64,000 bases of DNA from Hymenopus coronatus (Eukaryota > Arthropoda > Insecta > Mantodea > Hymenopodidae): the NCBI GenBank assembly GCA_030762935.1, contig CM060900.1, positions 387,151,132 to 387,215,131 of the forward strand. The letters run 5' to 3'. Shown piece by piece: positions 1 through 11,835 of the stretch. The translations under genes were made by a program, and so were the position numbers. Positions within the stretch are counted from its first letter, which is position 1, and each line of letters opens with the position of its first letter. Below the pieces are notes generated by a model. It saw only the letters and a program-made list of their open reading frames with translations. It was not told the DNA's origin and did not search any database.

Positions 1-659
1 ATATATATAATATGTTGTATTACTATTCTTAATTTAACTGTAAAATTATTATTGTAAGTGAATTTTGTAGATTTAACTCTGCCACCGGGCAGTACCCAAT
101 TGCAGAAAGTAAATATATACATGCATAAAGAAATATTTCTGTTCAGACAGCAAATAATTAGACCACCGTAACGTATCATATTTAATCTCAGTCCATAGAC
201 ATGAGTAATGTATTTCAGTGTTAAATGATTTTACGTTTTCTATGTAATAAGCTTTAGTTTATTCCTTATTTTAATTTGAAATGCTTTGAGGGGGAAACAG
301 TTTTCATCAAATTAACCAACATAAATACATATCTACTGGCGATGAATGCTTAAAAAATGTTTGTTGTGTGCAATATAGCTTAACTACCAAGGTATCATGT
401 ATATCTCTATTCTAATATAACTTTTAAAAATATTAGAGTTCCTATTTACCTCTTACTCACAGTTTTACCAGTTGGTCCAACTTAAGCAACTAAAGGTGCA
501 AATTAAGCAACCGGTTCCCTAATTCGGAACATTTACATACTTCTAAGTTTTAAATATACGCATCCAAGCCACGTATTTATTCAAATTTTAATATCATCTG
601 ATGAAATTGTATAACATGTAGATTATGGTACACTATATTTCCTTTCGGCTAAAAATATA
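1..659. other. AT-rich unique DNA
   Basis: No repeat family seen elsewhere in the window, no splice-bounded open segment and no tRNA-like box pair was recognised. Starts with a short AT run. Confidence 0.5.
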
Positions 660-1410
660 ATACAGGTTTGGGGTAATAAAATATGGAAATGGTCCAACAT
701 AGACAACCTTCCCCTAGATTGAGAAGGTATTGTAGGGTACCCAAAAATTCGATGTCGAGATTTTACCGAAAATACATGCTTTGCGACTCCCGGAATCCAA
801 CAAATTAGCATTTTTAGAAAAAGATCCGTGTGTGTTTGTGTATGTGGACAGCATAACTCAAAAACGAAAGGTAGGGTAAATACAAAACTGGGTATCTTTG
901 CTTAGTATCTGCCAAGGATCCGACACGAAGATTTTCAGGAAAATCCCCAACATTTTTCGCAAATTATGATTTTCTCAAAAATGGGTCTAGCGATTTGGAT
1001 TAGAATGCAATATGTTTAAGATATTTTATGAAAAACTAAATGTTTATCTTGAATTTTCTGGGAATAGCATCTGTATAACTCGTAAGCCATAAGAAATTGA
1101 GAAAAATTTACTATACAGATATTTTAGATTTCATTTAAACGTACAATTTATATCATATACAAGTTTTGTACAGTTAACCGTTTCCCAGATATTCTTTGTT
1201 ATTAGTTTCAATTTTACACTACTTGAACTTTTATCAAGCGAGAATTCAACTTTTGCTTCATCTCTTTTGTTTTACTTCCGCAATAAGGATACAAATTTCA
1301 ATTGTTTCACATAGCGATGAGCTTTTAAAAGATTTCACAATCGCTTTCGGCTAGTATATTCCCTTATTCCCCTTCTACGTACAGGAAAACAAGTACTAAG
1401 ACCAATTTTG
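660..1410 (+). mobile_element. NX element, copy 1, 3' truncated
   Basis: First of five copies of an ~860-bp non-coding repeat. It shares with the other copies, in the same order: GAGAAGGTATTGTAG, a CCCAAAAATTCGATGTCGAG block, GACAGCATAACTCAAAAACG, TTTTCTCAAAAATGG, ATGTTTAAGATATTTT, TCTGGGAATAGC and TTTCAATTGTTTCACATAGC. It ends near 1410, before the TTTATCTTGATTAGCATG block found near the 3' end of the other copies, so the 3' end is lost. Both strands are broken by many stops, so it codes for nothing itself. The class is unknown; a non-autonomous DNA transposon is the best guess because two other copies show short inverted ends. Confidence 0.75.
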
Positions 1411-2105
1411 TTGTCTCCAATTGTCATCCTCAAAGTGAAAGGACGGGGTTGGTGCACAGATACGGACACTCCTTACCGCCCGGGTGCAGCAGTGGATACT
1501 TTATGAAACCGATACAAATTGAAAATTACTCAAGCAGTGTATTTGCTCTCGTGGGTTCGTGGTAGGATGTAGATGTGGGTTTTAAAATTTCTTGGAATAA
1601 TCCAAGGTCAAAAAAAATGTTACATGCAATTACGCTCTATAAGGTCTATAGTAAGGTGATCATTAGTCGCTTTATATCGCACGCAAATCATCGTTTAAGC
1701 TTGGGCTCAAATCATTATTTCTGCCCACGCAAATGCTTTTAATGATGATCATTGCCGCAAAGAACTCACTCCAGTGTTGTAGAGATATTGACTTGATTAC
1801 CATGGAACACCTCTGCCTTTGCTCTAGCTAGATATACGTATATACTTAAGGTGTATTTCTATTGTGTTTTCTTGAGCATGAGGTGAAATTTTAGACTCCG
1901 TTTTCGGTTAAAGTTAGAAATGGTGTATTATATAATTTTATTAAAAATAAAAGTACTGTACTGAGTGGACTGAAACAGAAAGGTGCGATTCATATGCTCA
2001 TGAATATTTAAATTAGAAATTGACTAAATGTGTAAACACAGATGAGAAATGCAGCGTTAAGTAATACGAAGTGAAATCAAGAATAGTGTAAAATCTTAGC
2101 TGTCC
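1411..2105. other. unique DNA
   Basis: Unique sequence with a small GC-richer patch near 1440-1500. No gene or repeat recognised. Confidence 0.45.
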
Positions 2106-2121
2106 CCTTATACCGTAGAAG

Positions 2122-2255
2122 AGCCGAGCCAGTTGGATCAGGCGTTTCGTCTGGAACTGGAATTTGGGGGAGGTCCAGGGCTCGACTCCCTTAGGAGGCA
2201 CTAGACGAATCCTGGAGTGATTCTTACATTCCCCGAACTCTTCCTGTCTCGTCAT
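2122..2255 (+). mobile_element. tRNA-like SINE, single copy
   Basis: A box-A-like stretch (GCCAGTTGGATCAGG) is followed about 45 bp later by a box-B-like stretch (CCAGGGCTCGACTCCC), the spacing of a tRNA-derived polymerase III promoter. A short unrelated body follows to about 2255. No other copy of this body was found in the window, so the boundaries are soft. Confidence 0.5.
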
Positions 2256-2483
2256 TTCATCTCCGGTCTTTTTCAGGTTTTAGATGTCGGCGTAAATGCG
2301 CTTTGAATATACAGCTCTCGGTGGCCGGGTGGCGCTGGAGTAGTTTTTGGTATTTCAGTGTTCAGTCACACTCAGGGCGTGCGCTTTTATGACGGTTTCG
2401 TCCGTCCGTTGGGTACTCTCATAACATCCTATCCTGGAGTCTGATGCAAATGGTGACTGCGATGTGGAACCCCCTCCGAAATC
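2256..2483. other. GC-richer left flank of the CCA satellite
   Basis: Moderately GC-rich and of unknown origin. It runs directly into a CCAA microsatellite at 2484, which then passes into the CCA repeats, so the flank may be the remnant of an element whose simple tail seeded the expansion. That is inference. Confidence 0.35.
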
Positions 2484-2641
2484 TACCAACCAACCAACCG
2501 CAAAAGTAATCACCACCATTACCACCACCACAACCACCACCACCACCTCCTATTCCAACTCCAACAACATTATCAGTACCACCACATCTACAACCCCCTC
2601 CATCACCACCTCCTCCACCACAACCTGCACCACCACTACCT

Positions 2642-2673
<32 letters not shown>

Positions 2674-5370
2674 TCCTCCAACTCCACCAGCACCAGCACC
2701 AACACCAACACCACATCCACCACCCCCTCCATCAACTACACCATCACCACCACCACCACCTGCACCACCACTACCCCCAGCACCATCACCACCTCCACCA
2801 CTACAACCAGCACCACCACCAGCACCACCAAATCCACCACCCCCTCCATCAACTCCACCATCACCACCACCACCACCTGCACCACCTCCATCTCCTCCTC
2901 CACCTCCTCCAAATCCACCACCCCGTCAATCACCTCCACCACCTCCGCCACCACCACCATCACCTCCACTACCTGCACCACCACCACTACCCCTACCATA
3001 AACTCCACTTCCGCCACCACCACCTTTACCACCACCACCACCTCCACCACCTACTGCATCACCACCACATTCACCTGCACCACCATCATCACCACTACCT
3101 CCACCACCACCACCTGCTCCAACACCACCACCACCACCATCACCTCCACCACCTGTACAACCACCACCACTACCTCAACCACCACCTGCTCCACCACCAC
3201 CACCCCCTGCTCCAACTCCATCACCACCACCATCATCACCTCACCCACTTGCTCCATCACCACCACCATCATCTGCACCGCCATCATCACCACTACCTCC
3301 ACCACCACCATCTGCTCCACCACCACCACCACCACCACCTGCACCGCCATAATCACCACTACCTCCACCACCGCCACCTGCACCGCCATCATCACCACTA
3401 CCTCCAACACCACCACCTGCTTACACCACCATCACCACTACCTCCACCACCACCACCTCCACCGCCATCATCACCACTACCTCCACCACCATCTGCACCG
3501 CCATCATCACCACCACCTGCTCCACCACCATCACCACCACCACCATCACCTCCACCACCAGCTCCAACACCACCACCACCACCTGCACCGCCATCATCAC
3601 CACTACCACCTCCACCACCACCACCTGCTGCACCACCATTACCACCACCTGCTCCATCACCTCCACCGCCTGCACCGCCACCATCACCACTACCTCCACC
3701 ACCACCAACTGCTCCACCACCATCACCACCACCACCACCACCACCACCACCTGCTCCACCACCATCACCACCACCATCACCACCACCTGCACCGCCACCA
3801 TCACCACTACCTCCACCACCACCAACTGCTCCACCACCATCACCTCCACCACCTGATCCATCACCACCACCACCTGCCCCGCCACCATCACCACTACCTC
3901 CACCACCACCACCTGCTCCACCAACATCACCTCCACCACCTGCTCCATCACCGCCACCACCTGCACCGCCACCATCACAACTACCTCCACCACCACCACC
4001 ACCTGCTCCACCACCATCATCACCACCACTATCACCTGCCCCACCACCATCACCACCACCACCACCTGCTCCACCACCATCACCTCCATCATCACCACCA
4101 CCTGCTTCAACACCATCACCAACAACACCACCACCTGATCCACCACCATCAACACCACCACCACCACCTGCTCCACCACCATCGCCATCAACTCCACCAC
4201 CTGCTCCACCACCATCACCATCACCTCCACTACCACCACCACCTGCTCCATCACCATCACCACCACCTGCTCCATTACAATCACCACCACGATCACCATC
4301 ACCACCACCTGTTCCACCACCATCACCACCACCACCACCTGCTCCACCACCATCACCACCACCACCTCCTCCAACACCAGCACCACCTGCTCCAACACCA
4401 TCACCGCCACCATCACCACCAACACCACCACCTGCTCCACCACCACCACTACCACCATCACCTGCTCCACCACCATCACCACCACCACCACCTGCTCCAC
4501 TACCATCACCAACACCACCACCTGCTCCACCATCACCACCACCACCACCACCTGCTCTACCACCATCACCACTACCTCCACCACCACCAGCTGCTCCATC
4601 ACCATCACCACCACCTGCTCCACCACCATCACCATCACCTCCACCACCACCTCCTGCTGCACCACCACCATCACCACCACCTGCTCCACCACCATCACCC
4701 CCACCACCTGTTCCATAACCACCACCACCACCTACTCCACAACCACCACCTGCTCCACCACCATCACCACCGCCACCATCACCACCTCCACCACCACCAT
4801 CACCTCCACCACCTGCTCCATCACCACCACCACCACCGCCTACTCCATCACCACCACCTACTCCACCACCATCACCATCACCACCTGCTCCATCACCACC
4901 ACCATCACCATCACCACCACCACCACCACCTACTCCACCACCACCACCACCACCACCACCTACTCCACCACCATCACCTCCACCACCTGCTCCATCACCA
5001 CCACCACCACCACCTACTCCACCACCATCACCATCACCACCTACTCCAACACCATCACCATCACCACCTGCTCCACCACCACCATCACCACCACCACCAC
5101 CTGCTCCACCACCACTATCACCACCATCACCACCACCACCTGCTCCACCACCATCACCACCATCACCACTATCACCACCATCACCACCACCTGCTCCACC
5201 ACCTGCTCCTCCACCACCATCACCACCATCACCACTATCACCACCATCACCACCACCACCTGCTCCACCACCTGCTCCACCACCTGCTCCTCCACCACCA
5301 TCACCACCACCACCACTATCACCACCATCACCACCAACACCACCACAACCACCAACTCCTTCTCCTCCTC
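2484..5370. repeat. (CCA)-based satellite, ~2.9 kb
   Basis: Starts with CCAA units, then runs almost wholly on CCA/CAC/ACC trinucleotides broken at intervals by CTGCTCC, CTGCACCGCC, CTACCTCC and CATCATC variants. From about 3640 on, the recurring higher-order phrase is CCACCTGCTCCACCACCATC followed by CAC/CCA runs of varying length. The plus strand is almost free of G, so the minus strand is a long (TGG)n-type G-rich strand, able in principle to form two-tier G-quadruplexes. All plus frames lack stops over long distances simply because CCA, CAC and ACC are sense codons. The open frames here switch from Thr-rich to His/Leu-rich at a frame slip near 3420, which a real protein would not do. Confidence 0.95.
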
Positions 5371-6289
5371 TAAACTTATAAGAGCTTTACCATAGGAACT
5401 ACCATACATCTCTGATACACACAATCAATGCAGAGGTACACCCTGAGATTGTTTTCCTTTATTTTAAAATTGCAGCATTTTAAACACAGAATGATAAAAA
5501 TAACTGGATAATAATATCTGTCAGGAGTATTTAGTAATCCCAAATATCGAGCTCACATTAGCGTGGCTAGAGTTTTTTATTAATTCGTACATTCTATACC
5601 GAATTTCGATCACAAATTTTGGGCATAATAGCCAGCGTTTAACCAAATTGATGGCACTGGTCGACAATTTAAAGAAAAATCCTGAGGTGGTTTGCCTTTT
5701 GTTTTAAAACGCTTTCCTACCGCGACTCACAAATTATGCAACAAGCGCTACTCCTCTGTACAGCAGGTGAGCAATGAATGGGCATCCTGCCAGAGACTGA
5801 AGGGCATTCAAATAACTCAGGCGGATTCAAATATCTCTCTCTTCACGTTGCCGTTCTAGCCACCTCTAATACAATATTGCAATTAGTTGATCGTATTTCT
5901 GTATCTCATATACATCAGCCAATCCTTCAGGTAAAATTTATACCAGCCGCATTCAAAATATTCCTTTCAATAGAGTCGACACATCTACACTGAAACCAAG
6001 GTTTCTATTTTAAAAAAAAATATTGTAGATATTGATTATCTTCACCTGTTTTTGTTCAGGGAGACCAGTATCATTGGTATGCCATTCCGTACTTATCATG
6101 TCCCCCCGTTAATTCGAGTATACTTATCTGCCTTATGACGACAAAGCGCAAAAGAATGTTCAGTTTATAAAGGCACTGTTCTATGAATCACACTCGATAA
6201 CCTTCGCCGAAATCTATCATTGTTGATGAGTTATGATTTTAAAATACGACGAAGGAAATATAATAGGTATCATAACAATTTACTTTCTG
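5371..6289. other. unique DNA
   Basis: AT-rich sequence between the CCA satellite and SINE-E copies. A 71-codon frame at 5778-5993 has no recognisable motif and was not called. Nothing else seen. Confidence 0.45.
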
Positions 6290-6488
6290 TTAATTTAATT
6301 TAATTGTTTTTCATACAAGCCGTGCGTAGGACCGGAGTTGGGTAGGTACAGTCAGACTCAAAAATTTAATGTCGTGGTTGGGATTTGAATCACGGATCTC
6401 CCTGTCTTCATCCAGTTGCTCTAACCACTGAGCTACCATGGCAACATACCGGCACGGCATTAAATTTCTCAACTGACTCGCATGTTTC
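6290..6488 (-). mobile_element. SINE-E, copy 1
   Basis: Read on the minus strand: a ~60-bp leader, then a tRNA-like head with box A (TGGTAGCTCAGTGG) and box B (GTGATTCAAATCCC), then a body with CCTACCCAACTCCGGTCC and a tail of AATTAAATTAA type. Leader, head and body recur in the copy beginning at 6600. The head is tRNA-like throughout but is joined to a body on its 3' side, so it is a SINE and not a tRNA gene. Confidence 0.8.
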
Positions 6489-6599
6489 CCGGTAAAAGGT
6501 TTTAAATTGTTATGAGATGACATACCACAATTTCGACTTACAATATCGTAAGTACTTCAAGTTCCGGGCGCCATATTTTAACCAACTATTAGGTCAATC
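6489..6599. other. short spacer between SINE-E copies
   Basis: Unique spacer. Nothing recognised. Confidence 0.4.
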
Positions 6600-6787
6600 A
6601 GTGTTAATTTAATTGTTTTTTTTCACACAAGCCATGTGTAGGATAGGAGCTGGCTAGGTAGAACCAAACAGAAAAATTCAATGCTATAGCCTAGATTTGA
6701 GCCACGAATCTCCCGGTTGCTGTAACAACTGAGCCATATGGCAACATGGCGGCACGAATTAGACTTCTCAACTGACTTGCATGTATG
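6600..6787 (-). mobile_element. SINE-E, copy 2
   Basis: Same order of parts as copy 1 on the minus strand, with box A degraded (CATATGGCTCAGTTG) and box B TCGTGGCTCAAATC. It is followed at once by a plus-strand piece of the same family, making an inverted pair. Confidence 0.75.
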
Positions 6788-6836
6788 GTTCAAATCCCGT
6801 CTATGGCATTGAATTTTTCAGTCATACTCTACCTAC
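6788..6836 (+). mobile_element. SINE-E fragment, opposite orientation
   Basis: Box B (GGTTCAAATCCCG) plus the start of the SINE-E body (GGCATTGAATTTTTCAGTC, then CTCTACCTACC). It is the reverse complement of 6654-6702, so the two could form a hairpin of nearly 50 bp with an ~85-nt loop. Confidence 0.7.
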
Positions 6837-7129
6837 CCTGATATTTACTTACTGTTTAAGAGTCTTTGGAAATTGTCCTTCGTTATTAACAACGGTTGTA
6901 AAATGCTGTAGTTTTGACCAATCTTATGTTTCACTTATGGAATTAAAATATTCAGAATCGCTTTGCGGAGATTCTAACCTGCAGCTTACACCAGAAAGTG
7001 GAGTCGCGAAGTTCAAATGAACAGCAAAACACTGTTTTAATATTAGGTTTAAAACAGTAATTCTAACCTACCAGGAGGGAGTCGGGTGACCTGGTGTTTC
7101 TTAAATGGGTGAAATGGAACTACAATGAA
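6837..7129. other. unique DNA
   Basis: No gene or repeat recognised. Confidence 0.4.
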
Positions 7130-7560
7130 TAAAACGTAGTTCCTACGATAGAATGATTTCTTCGCTCCAAATCCTTCCTTTTTCATTCCCCTTTATTCTT
7201 ATTCTATGCCTATTATCCATTTGTTAATATTATCTAGCATTTTATATATGCTCCTCCTTTGAAATTTGCCCTTTGCTCCCGTGTAATTTTTAGCAAACTG
7301 TTTCTTCTCATGTGATGCCCTAACCAAAAGTATTCGCTCTTTCAATATTTTTACTTCCCCACCTTCCTATAGCAACTTTACTGTTCACCTTGTTTATTTC
7401 CCTCATCTTATCTTTAAAGGCTTCCGACCATTTTGTCTCAACAAAACCATTTCTGTACTCAGAAAGCCACACCTACACAAAGTGCTTCAATACTCTCTTT
7501 ATTAGTTCTTCTTTCTTAGAGTCCACTTCCATTGCTGTCTGCGGACAAGTTTCTTCATAG
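7130..7560 (-). pseudogene. Decayed LINE reverse-transcriptase C-terminal region
   Basis: On the minus strand the translation contains WLGHHMRRNSLLK followed by an RG/K-rich stretch and an ML-DNI-like segment, with stops and at least one frame slip. The pattern W-L/Y-G-H-M-x-R-x-x-x-x-L-x-K is typical of the region after the reverse-transcriptase domain near the 3' end of many arthropod non-LTR retrotransposons (Jockey/CR1/I-like). A preceding segment with KWSEAFKDKMREINK may belong to the same frame. It is inactive: no catalytic domain is present and the frame is broken. Clade assignment is not possible from this piece. Confidence 0.55.
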
Positions 7561-8996
7561 CAGCTGTGTTAACATTAACAGTATGCACGTACTAAGTAGG
7601 TGGAACTGTCCGAATGCTCCGCTGACTCATATCGAACACTTTTCTTCCGGTAACTATAATGTTCTACGTTTGCATAAACTAGTATAGTTTATATATTAGT
7701 GTGATTAAAAGTAATACCACTATCATACACATCTCCCTATTTCTCTGTGATATAGCTTCTAACGTTTCTATTATTTGATGATTCATATTAGGACTACATA
7801 CTAAGGAGCTTCCTCTGCTGCATATAGGTCATTCTGTTTTAGTCTCCACATATTATTCTAATCTATCAAATGCCCTGTATAATGTCTGTTAGTAAAATTC
7901 ACCTATTTTTTGTACTGGCTCAAATGTGTTCCTCATTCCTTTACTGTTCCTAAAGAGACTTGTTCTCAATTTTTTTAGAAGTCAGAGGCATATTTTAATT
8001 TTGTGAAATTACAGGATTTTCAACCACTGTACATTTTGGCCCACCAAATCTTCTGTTAAGTAATATCTCTTCTCAGGAGGCTCTTCTGAATGATTTTGAC
8101 ACCTACGTAATTTGGTGGTATGTGGCTTCAACATTTATTTGAAAGTTCTGGTTTTGGAGTGCCATAAGATGAGGATATTTAGTAGTTGTATCTTAGAAAG
8201 TCATACACAGTCATCTGTTATCAGTAACGTATCATCCACCCTCACATCTCTTAAAGCTGCTAGTTTAGGTTAGATGCAAGTAAAGTTATGGATGTGTGAC
8301 GAAGCGGAACATGTCCGGTGCATGATGAGTAATTATCCGGAGGGCAGAGGAAAATGGCGTCCGTCACGCGTACGAAACGTGAGGTGGATGAACACTTGGG
8401 GCGTTATTAGGATAAAGTAAGGCACATCTCGTGTGGTTCAGGGGGACTATTTTAGACTACGATGAAGTACCAGGGTGCGGCTATCAACTCCCTTGGTGTT
8501 TTTCCGGCTGATTTGCTTCATCTGTATAGCCTATTCATTTGTAGAAACGGTCCCTAACTATATAGAAAATGTTAATTCATTAATGAACTTATGTGCCACA
8601 AGAACTCGCAATGTAGACACAAATGCCAAGTGATAGAACTTCTGCGTTTTGATGCAGCTTAGCTTGCGTGGCTGAAGTTCATATAATACTACAGCTAACT
8701 TGAGATGTTTTTGTTCTGCGAAAAGAAAAGTCAACCCTGGACATTAAATTACCGTTTAATGTTATAGATGTGGAGTGCAAGGTGTTAAAACCTTTAAAAA
8801 TAACTCGCATAGGTACCAGTACCTATAGGAGTGGCTATAGAGAATGCAAACGTTGTTCTTATTAATGTCAAATGAAAAACTATTCAATATCATTAATGTG
8901 AAGATAAGTGTTGGTGTGAGATGCTTCTCACTTTCCAATTATTGAGCTGTGTTCTGCGTTCTTAGAAAACGTATGAACTTTTCGGCAGGGGAGTCC
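7561..8996. other. unique DNA
   Basis: AT-rich sequence with a GC-richer patch at about 8280-8480 that matches no other part of the window. No supported gene. Confidence 0.45.
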
Positions 8997-9030
8997 ATCC
9001 TATCCTAACCTAATCTAATCTAACATAACT
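8997..9030 (+). repeat. Degenerate CCTAA-type tract
   Basis: Reads CATCC TATCC TAACC TAATC TAATC TAACA, a degenerate 5-bp period close to CCTAA, the complement of the common insect telomere unit TTAGG. Too short and diverged to be a telomere; an interstitial relic or chance repeat. Confidence 0.4.
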
Positions 9031-9571
9031 ATCTCCTCTGTTGTGTGAAATATATAAAAAGTATACAAAAACCTGTAATTGCGGCAAAAGTTTTTTGGTA
9101 TTTGGCATTGCTTTAATTTTAAATGGAAAAAGCTTCTCGAGAGCATCACTCTGTTAATTTTATTGAGGCTCTTAGCAGAAAACTAGTTGAAGAAAATTGT
9201 TTAAAAAGTGGCTTTATGCAATATTAGCAAAGGTATATGTTGTACCGTGTAGCAAGAGCAAAACAGTCGTTGTAAATACAACTGTGCATATAAGTTATAT
9301 TATAAAAATGATTCAGCAATATGTGAGAAGCTAAGATGAGCATACAAAATCTTTTTTGCCGGAAAAATCAGTTTCCACTCAAATTTGTTATGCTTATGTA
9401 TAACATGTACTGCAAGAACGTGGCTCCGATTGTCACTTTTATATTTAGTATATAAATTGCATATAACGATGTATGTCAATAAACGTCAACACCTTCCGTG
9501 AACATTAATGCACAGTAAGAATTACATTTTCCATTCAGTATTTCAAATTATTGTAGTTTTTTTTTTTTTTA
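9031..9571. other. unique DNA
   Basis: AT-rich, nothing recognised apart from a poly-T run at about 9559-9571 next to the SINE-D fragment. Confidence 0.4.
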
Positions 9572-9800
9572 TTTTTAAGTTTAACGTCCTTTAACCTGGT
9601 TGGTCATATCGCACGATGAATGAAATTGTTGAAATGATGCTCAAATGATCTCGGGGTCCATGGAGCTTAAAGTTACCCGACATTCGTCTTCTCAGGATAA
9701 GGGAAAACCCCGAAAAAAACCTTATCCGGGTAACTCTTTTAATACCGTATACAAATCACTATAAAGTAAATCCAGGGAGCCACAATGTGGAATTTAAATA
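9572..9800 (-). mobile_element. SINE-D body, minus strand, headless
   Basis: Read on the minus strand it carries TTATCCTGAGAAGACGAATG, TCGGGTAACTTTAAGCTCCA and a tail with GGACGTTAAA. These match, in order, the body of the full SINE-D copy at 25383-25627. The tRNA-like head is missing; the segment nearest the head resembles 58085-58205. Confidence 0.65.
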
Positions 9801-9865
9801 AATCTTCATTCTGAGTAGCCATAGGATTATATGAACTTAGGTGCACATAAATGGAAATCATTTTT

Positions 9866-10680
9866 CACTTTCTCTACATGTACTATGTACATAGTGTATG
9901 GAGAAGATATTGTATTGCACCCAAAAATTGGATATCGATATTTAACCGAAAATACGTGCTTTGAGACTCCCTGAATAAAAAAAAACATTTTTAAAAAAAT
10001 GTCCGTGTGCGTGTCTATCTGAATGTGTGTCTGTGGGCAGCATAATTCAAAAACGAAAAGACCAATACCAAACTTGATACTTAAATACCCCCAAATACCC
10101 TTTACATGGAACATTTTTCGAAAATGTTCATTTTCTCAAAAATGGCTCTAACGATGTTGATTAAAATACCGTATGTTTAAGATATTTTCATGACAAACGA
10201 AATGTATATCTTAAATTCTCTGGGAATAGCTTCTGAATACCTCTTCATTCTGGATGGATTTTGTATAATTGGCAAACCGTTAGAGATATACAAAAACTTA
10301 CTACGCAGAAAAATGTAGATCTCATTAAAACAATTTGTCTTATATTCATTTCTTTTTTGTAGAGATAACCGCTTTCCAGATATTCCGAGTTATTGGTTTC
10401 AATTTTAGCCACATAAACTTTTCTCAAACGGGAAGACATCTTTCTTCTCGTTTCGCGTGTGTTTACTCCTGGAAAGCGAGGAGATTGGAATTTCAATTGT
10501 TTCACATAGCGACAATTGTTTCACAAGGCTATCGCTTTAGCCTGTGCATTTACTTATTTCACTTCTACTTACAAGGTGCTATTAATAAGACTAATTCTAT
10601 TTATGTTTATCTTGATTAGCATGATGTAGATAAGAGTACAAGGTTTGTTTGCTAGCGGGCATGTGAATAGTACACATTAG
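9866..10680 (+). mobile_element. NX element, copy 2
   Basis: Begins with CACTTTCTCTACATGTAC and runs through all NX blocks (CACCCAAAAATTGGATATCG, GCATAATTCAAAAACGAAAA, TTTTCTCAAAAATGGC, ATTCTCTGGGAATAGC, TTTCAATTGTTTCACATAGC, TTTATCTTGATTAGCATGAT) to GGGCATGTGAATAGTACACA. At about 815 bp it is nearly full length, though the 3' CTTTCTCTA end seen in two minus-strand copies is not clear. Open frames of 86-95 codons on both strands are not shared by other copies, so they are chance. Confidence 0.8.
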
Positions 10681-11689
10681 ACCTTTTTCCTTCTACTTTC
10701 AAGGGACCAACTAATAAGGGCAATTTCTGCCAATGTTTATCAGGATTAACATAATGTAGATAGAAGAATATGCTTCTTAACAATAATGTGTCATAGAGAA
10801 GAGGAGAACGTCATCTTTGAATAACGCCTTTTGAACAACACTGCATATTACCGTTTTCAGTGTTTTCTCCAACTCATTTGGAAGTCATTAATTCATGCAA
10901 AATTGCTGCAATTAATAATTATAATTCTGAATAATAGTATAGTTAATTCTACCGAAAGAAAGGAGCAAGTTCTGTAGTTGAGCTGAAAGGAAGAGCTTCG
11001 GTTCTTCGCTTAGCAACTGAGAAAGCAAGGTTAATAAATGAAAACTTAATGTAAAAGTTATTGCTCCAAAATATGAAGTTGCCCTTCAGATTTTCAGATT
11101 ATTCTTTCCAGTCATTAAGTTTTACACAATATTGGATTTCCCCTCATCTAGAATGAAGTAATACACCGCCTCATAGTCACCGCAGTTTTTAACATAAACA
11201 TTTTCACGGAAATTTAAACAAATTGCAATAGAACTTTCGCCAGCTTTTTTGGAGGTATTGCTTGGAAAGAGAGAGGCGGTCTCAGTTTTCCAATTCCTTC
11301 GAGGACACTAGTAGAATCTTTCGGACCTCTCGTTTCCCGATATTTTCCGAACCTTCTCGAGGGTTCATGTGAATTTAAAAGTAAGTTTGATTACTATGAC
11401 GGTAAGGTTGCTGTTCAGGTTAGTACTATCTGCTGTTCATTCAGCGACTTCTGTCTACGAGATACATGAGTGAGCAACCGCAAGAAAGAAAAGTCTAATT
11501 TGTGCACGGATAATCCAGTGCACGGAAATGAAGAGTGACTGGAGGAAATCTGCACGAGGTCACAATATATAATCCCTGCACAGTAGTCAACATTGCAGCT
11601 CACCTTTGTTGTATGTCTCGAATAGTTCAGATCGCCTTGAATGTTTACCGGTATATTTGAGTCACGTGAAAAGGTTTAATGTGCATATG
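10681..11689. other. unique DNA
   Basis: Partly repeats the last NX block near 10690-10770 (a second TTTATCAGGATTAACAT-like segment), suggesting a small internal duplication of the NX 3' end. Otherwise unique, with no supported gene. Confidence 0.4.
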
Positions 11690-11691
11690 GG

Positions 11692-11835
11692 CAGCTCAGC
11701 GGTATGAACATCGGCACAGAGAGCTGAGAATCCGTGTTTCGATTACCGGCCGTAACATCTAATTTCTCAAACTGATTAGGTTTTCCAGAAACCATACGTT
11801 CAACACTCTTGCCTATATTCCTGAGGGTTTATCAG
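11692..11835 (+). mobile_element. tRNA-like SINE, single copy
   Basis: Box A-like GCAGCTCAGCGGTATGAAC and box B-like CGTGTTTCGATTACC at tRNA spacing, then a short body. No second copy in the window; boundaries are soft. Confidence 0.5.

Noticed and set aside
3249..4718. A 489-codon Pro/Ala/Ser frame resembling a proline-rich extensin-like protein
   Set aside because: It is the same trinucleotide repeat read in another frame. No signal peptide, no unique flanking coding sequence.
2464..5373. A 969-codon plus-strand open frame across the CCA satellite
   Set aside because: CCA, CAC and ACC never give stops, so length is no evidence. The product switches from poly-Thr to His/Leu runs at a frame slip near 3420, and there is no domain.
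2550..5424. Several long minus-strand Val/Met/Glu-rich frames
   Set aside because: Reverse complement of the CCA satellite; repeat by-products.
6386..6460. tRNA gene on the minus strand
   Set aside because: Box A and box B are good, but the acceptor stem does not pair and a SINE body follows, so it is a SINE head.
10245..10619. Opposed 86- and 94-codon frames in NX copy 2
   Set aside because: The frames are broken in the other four NX copies, so the element does not code for them.
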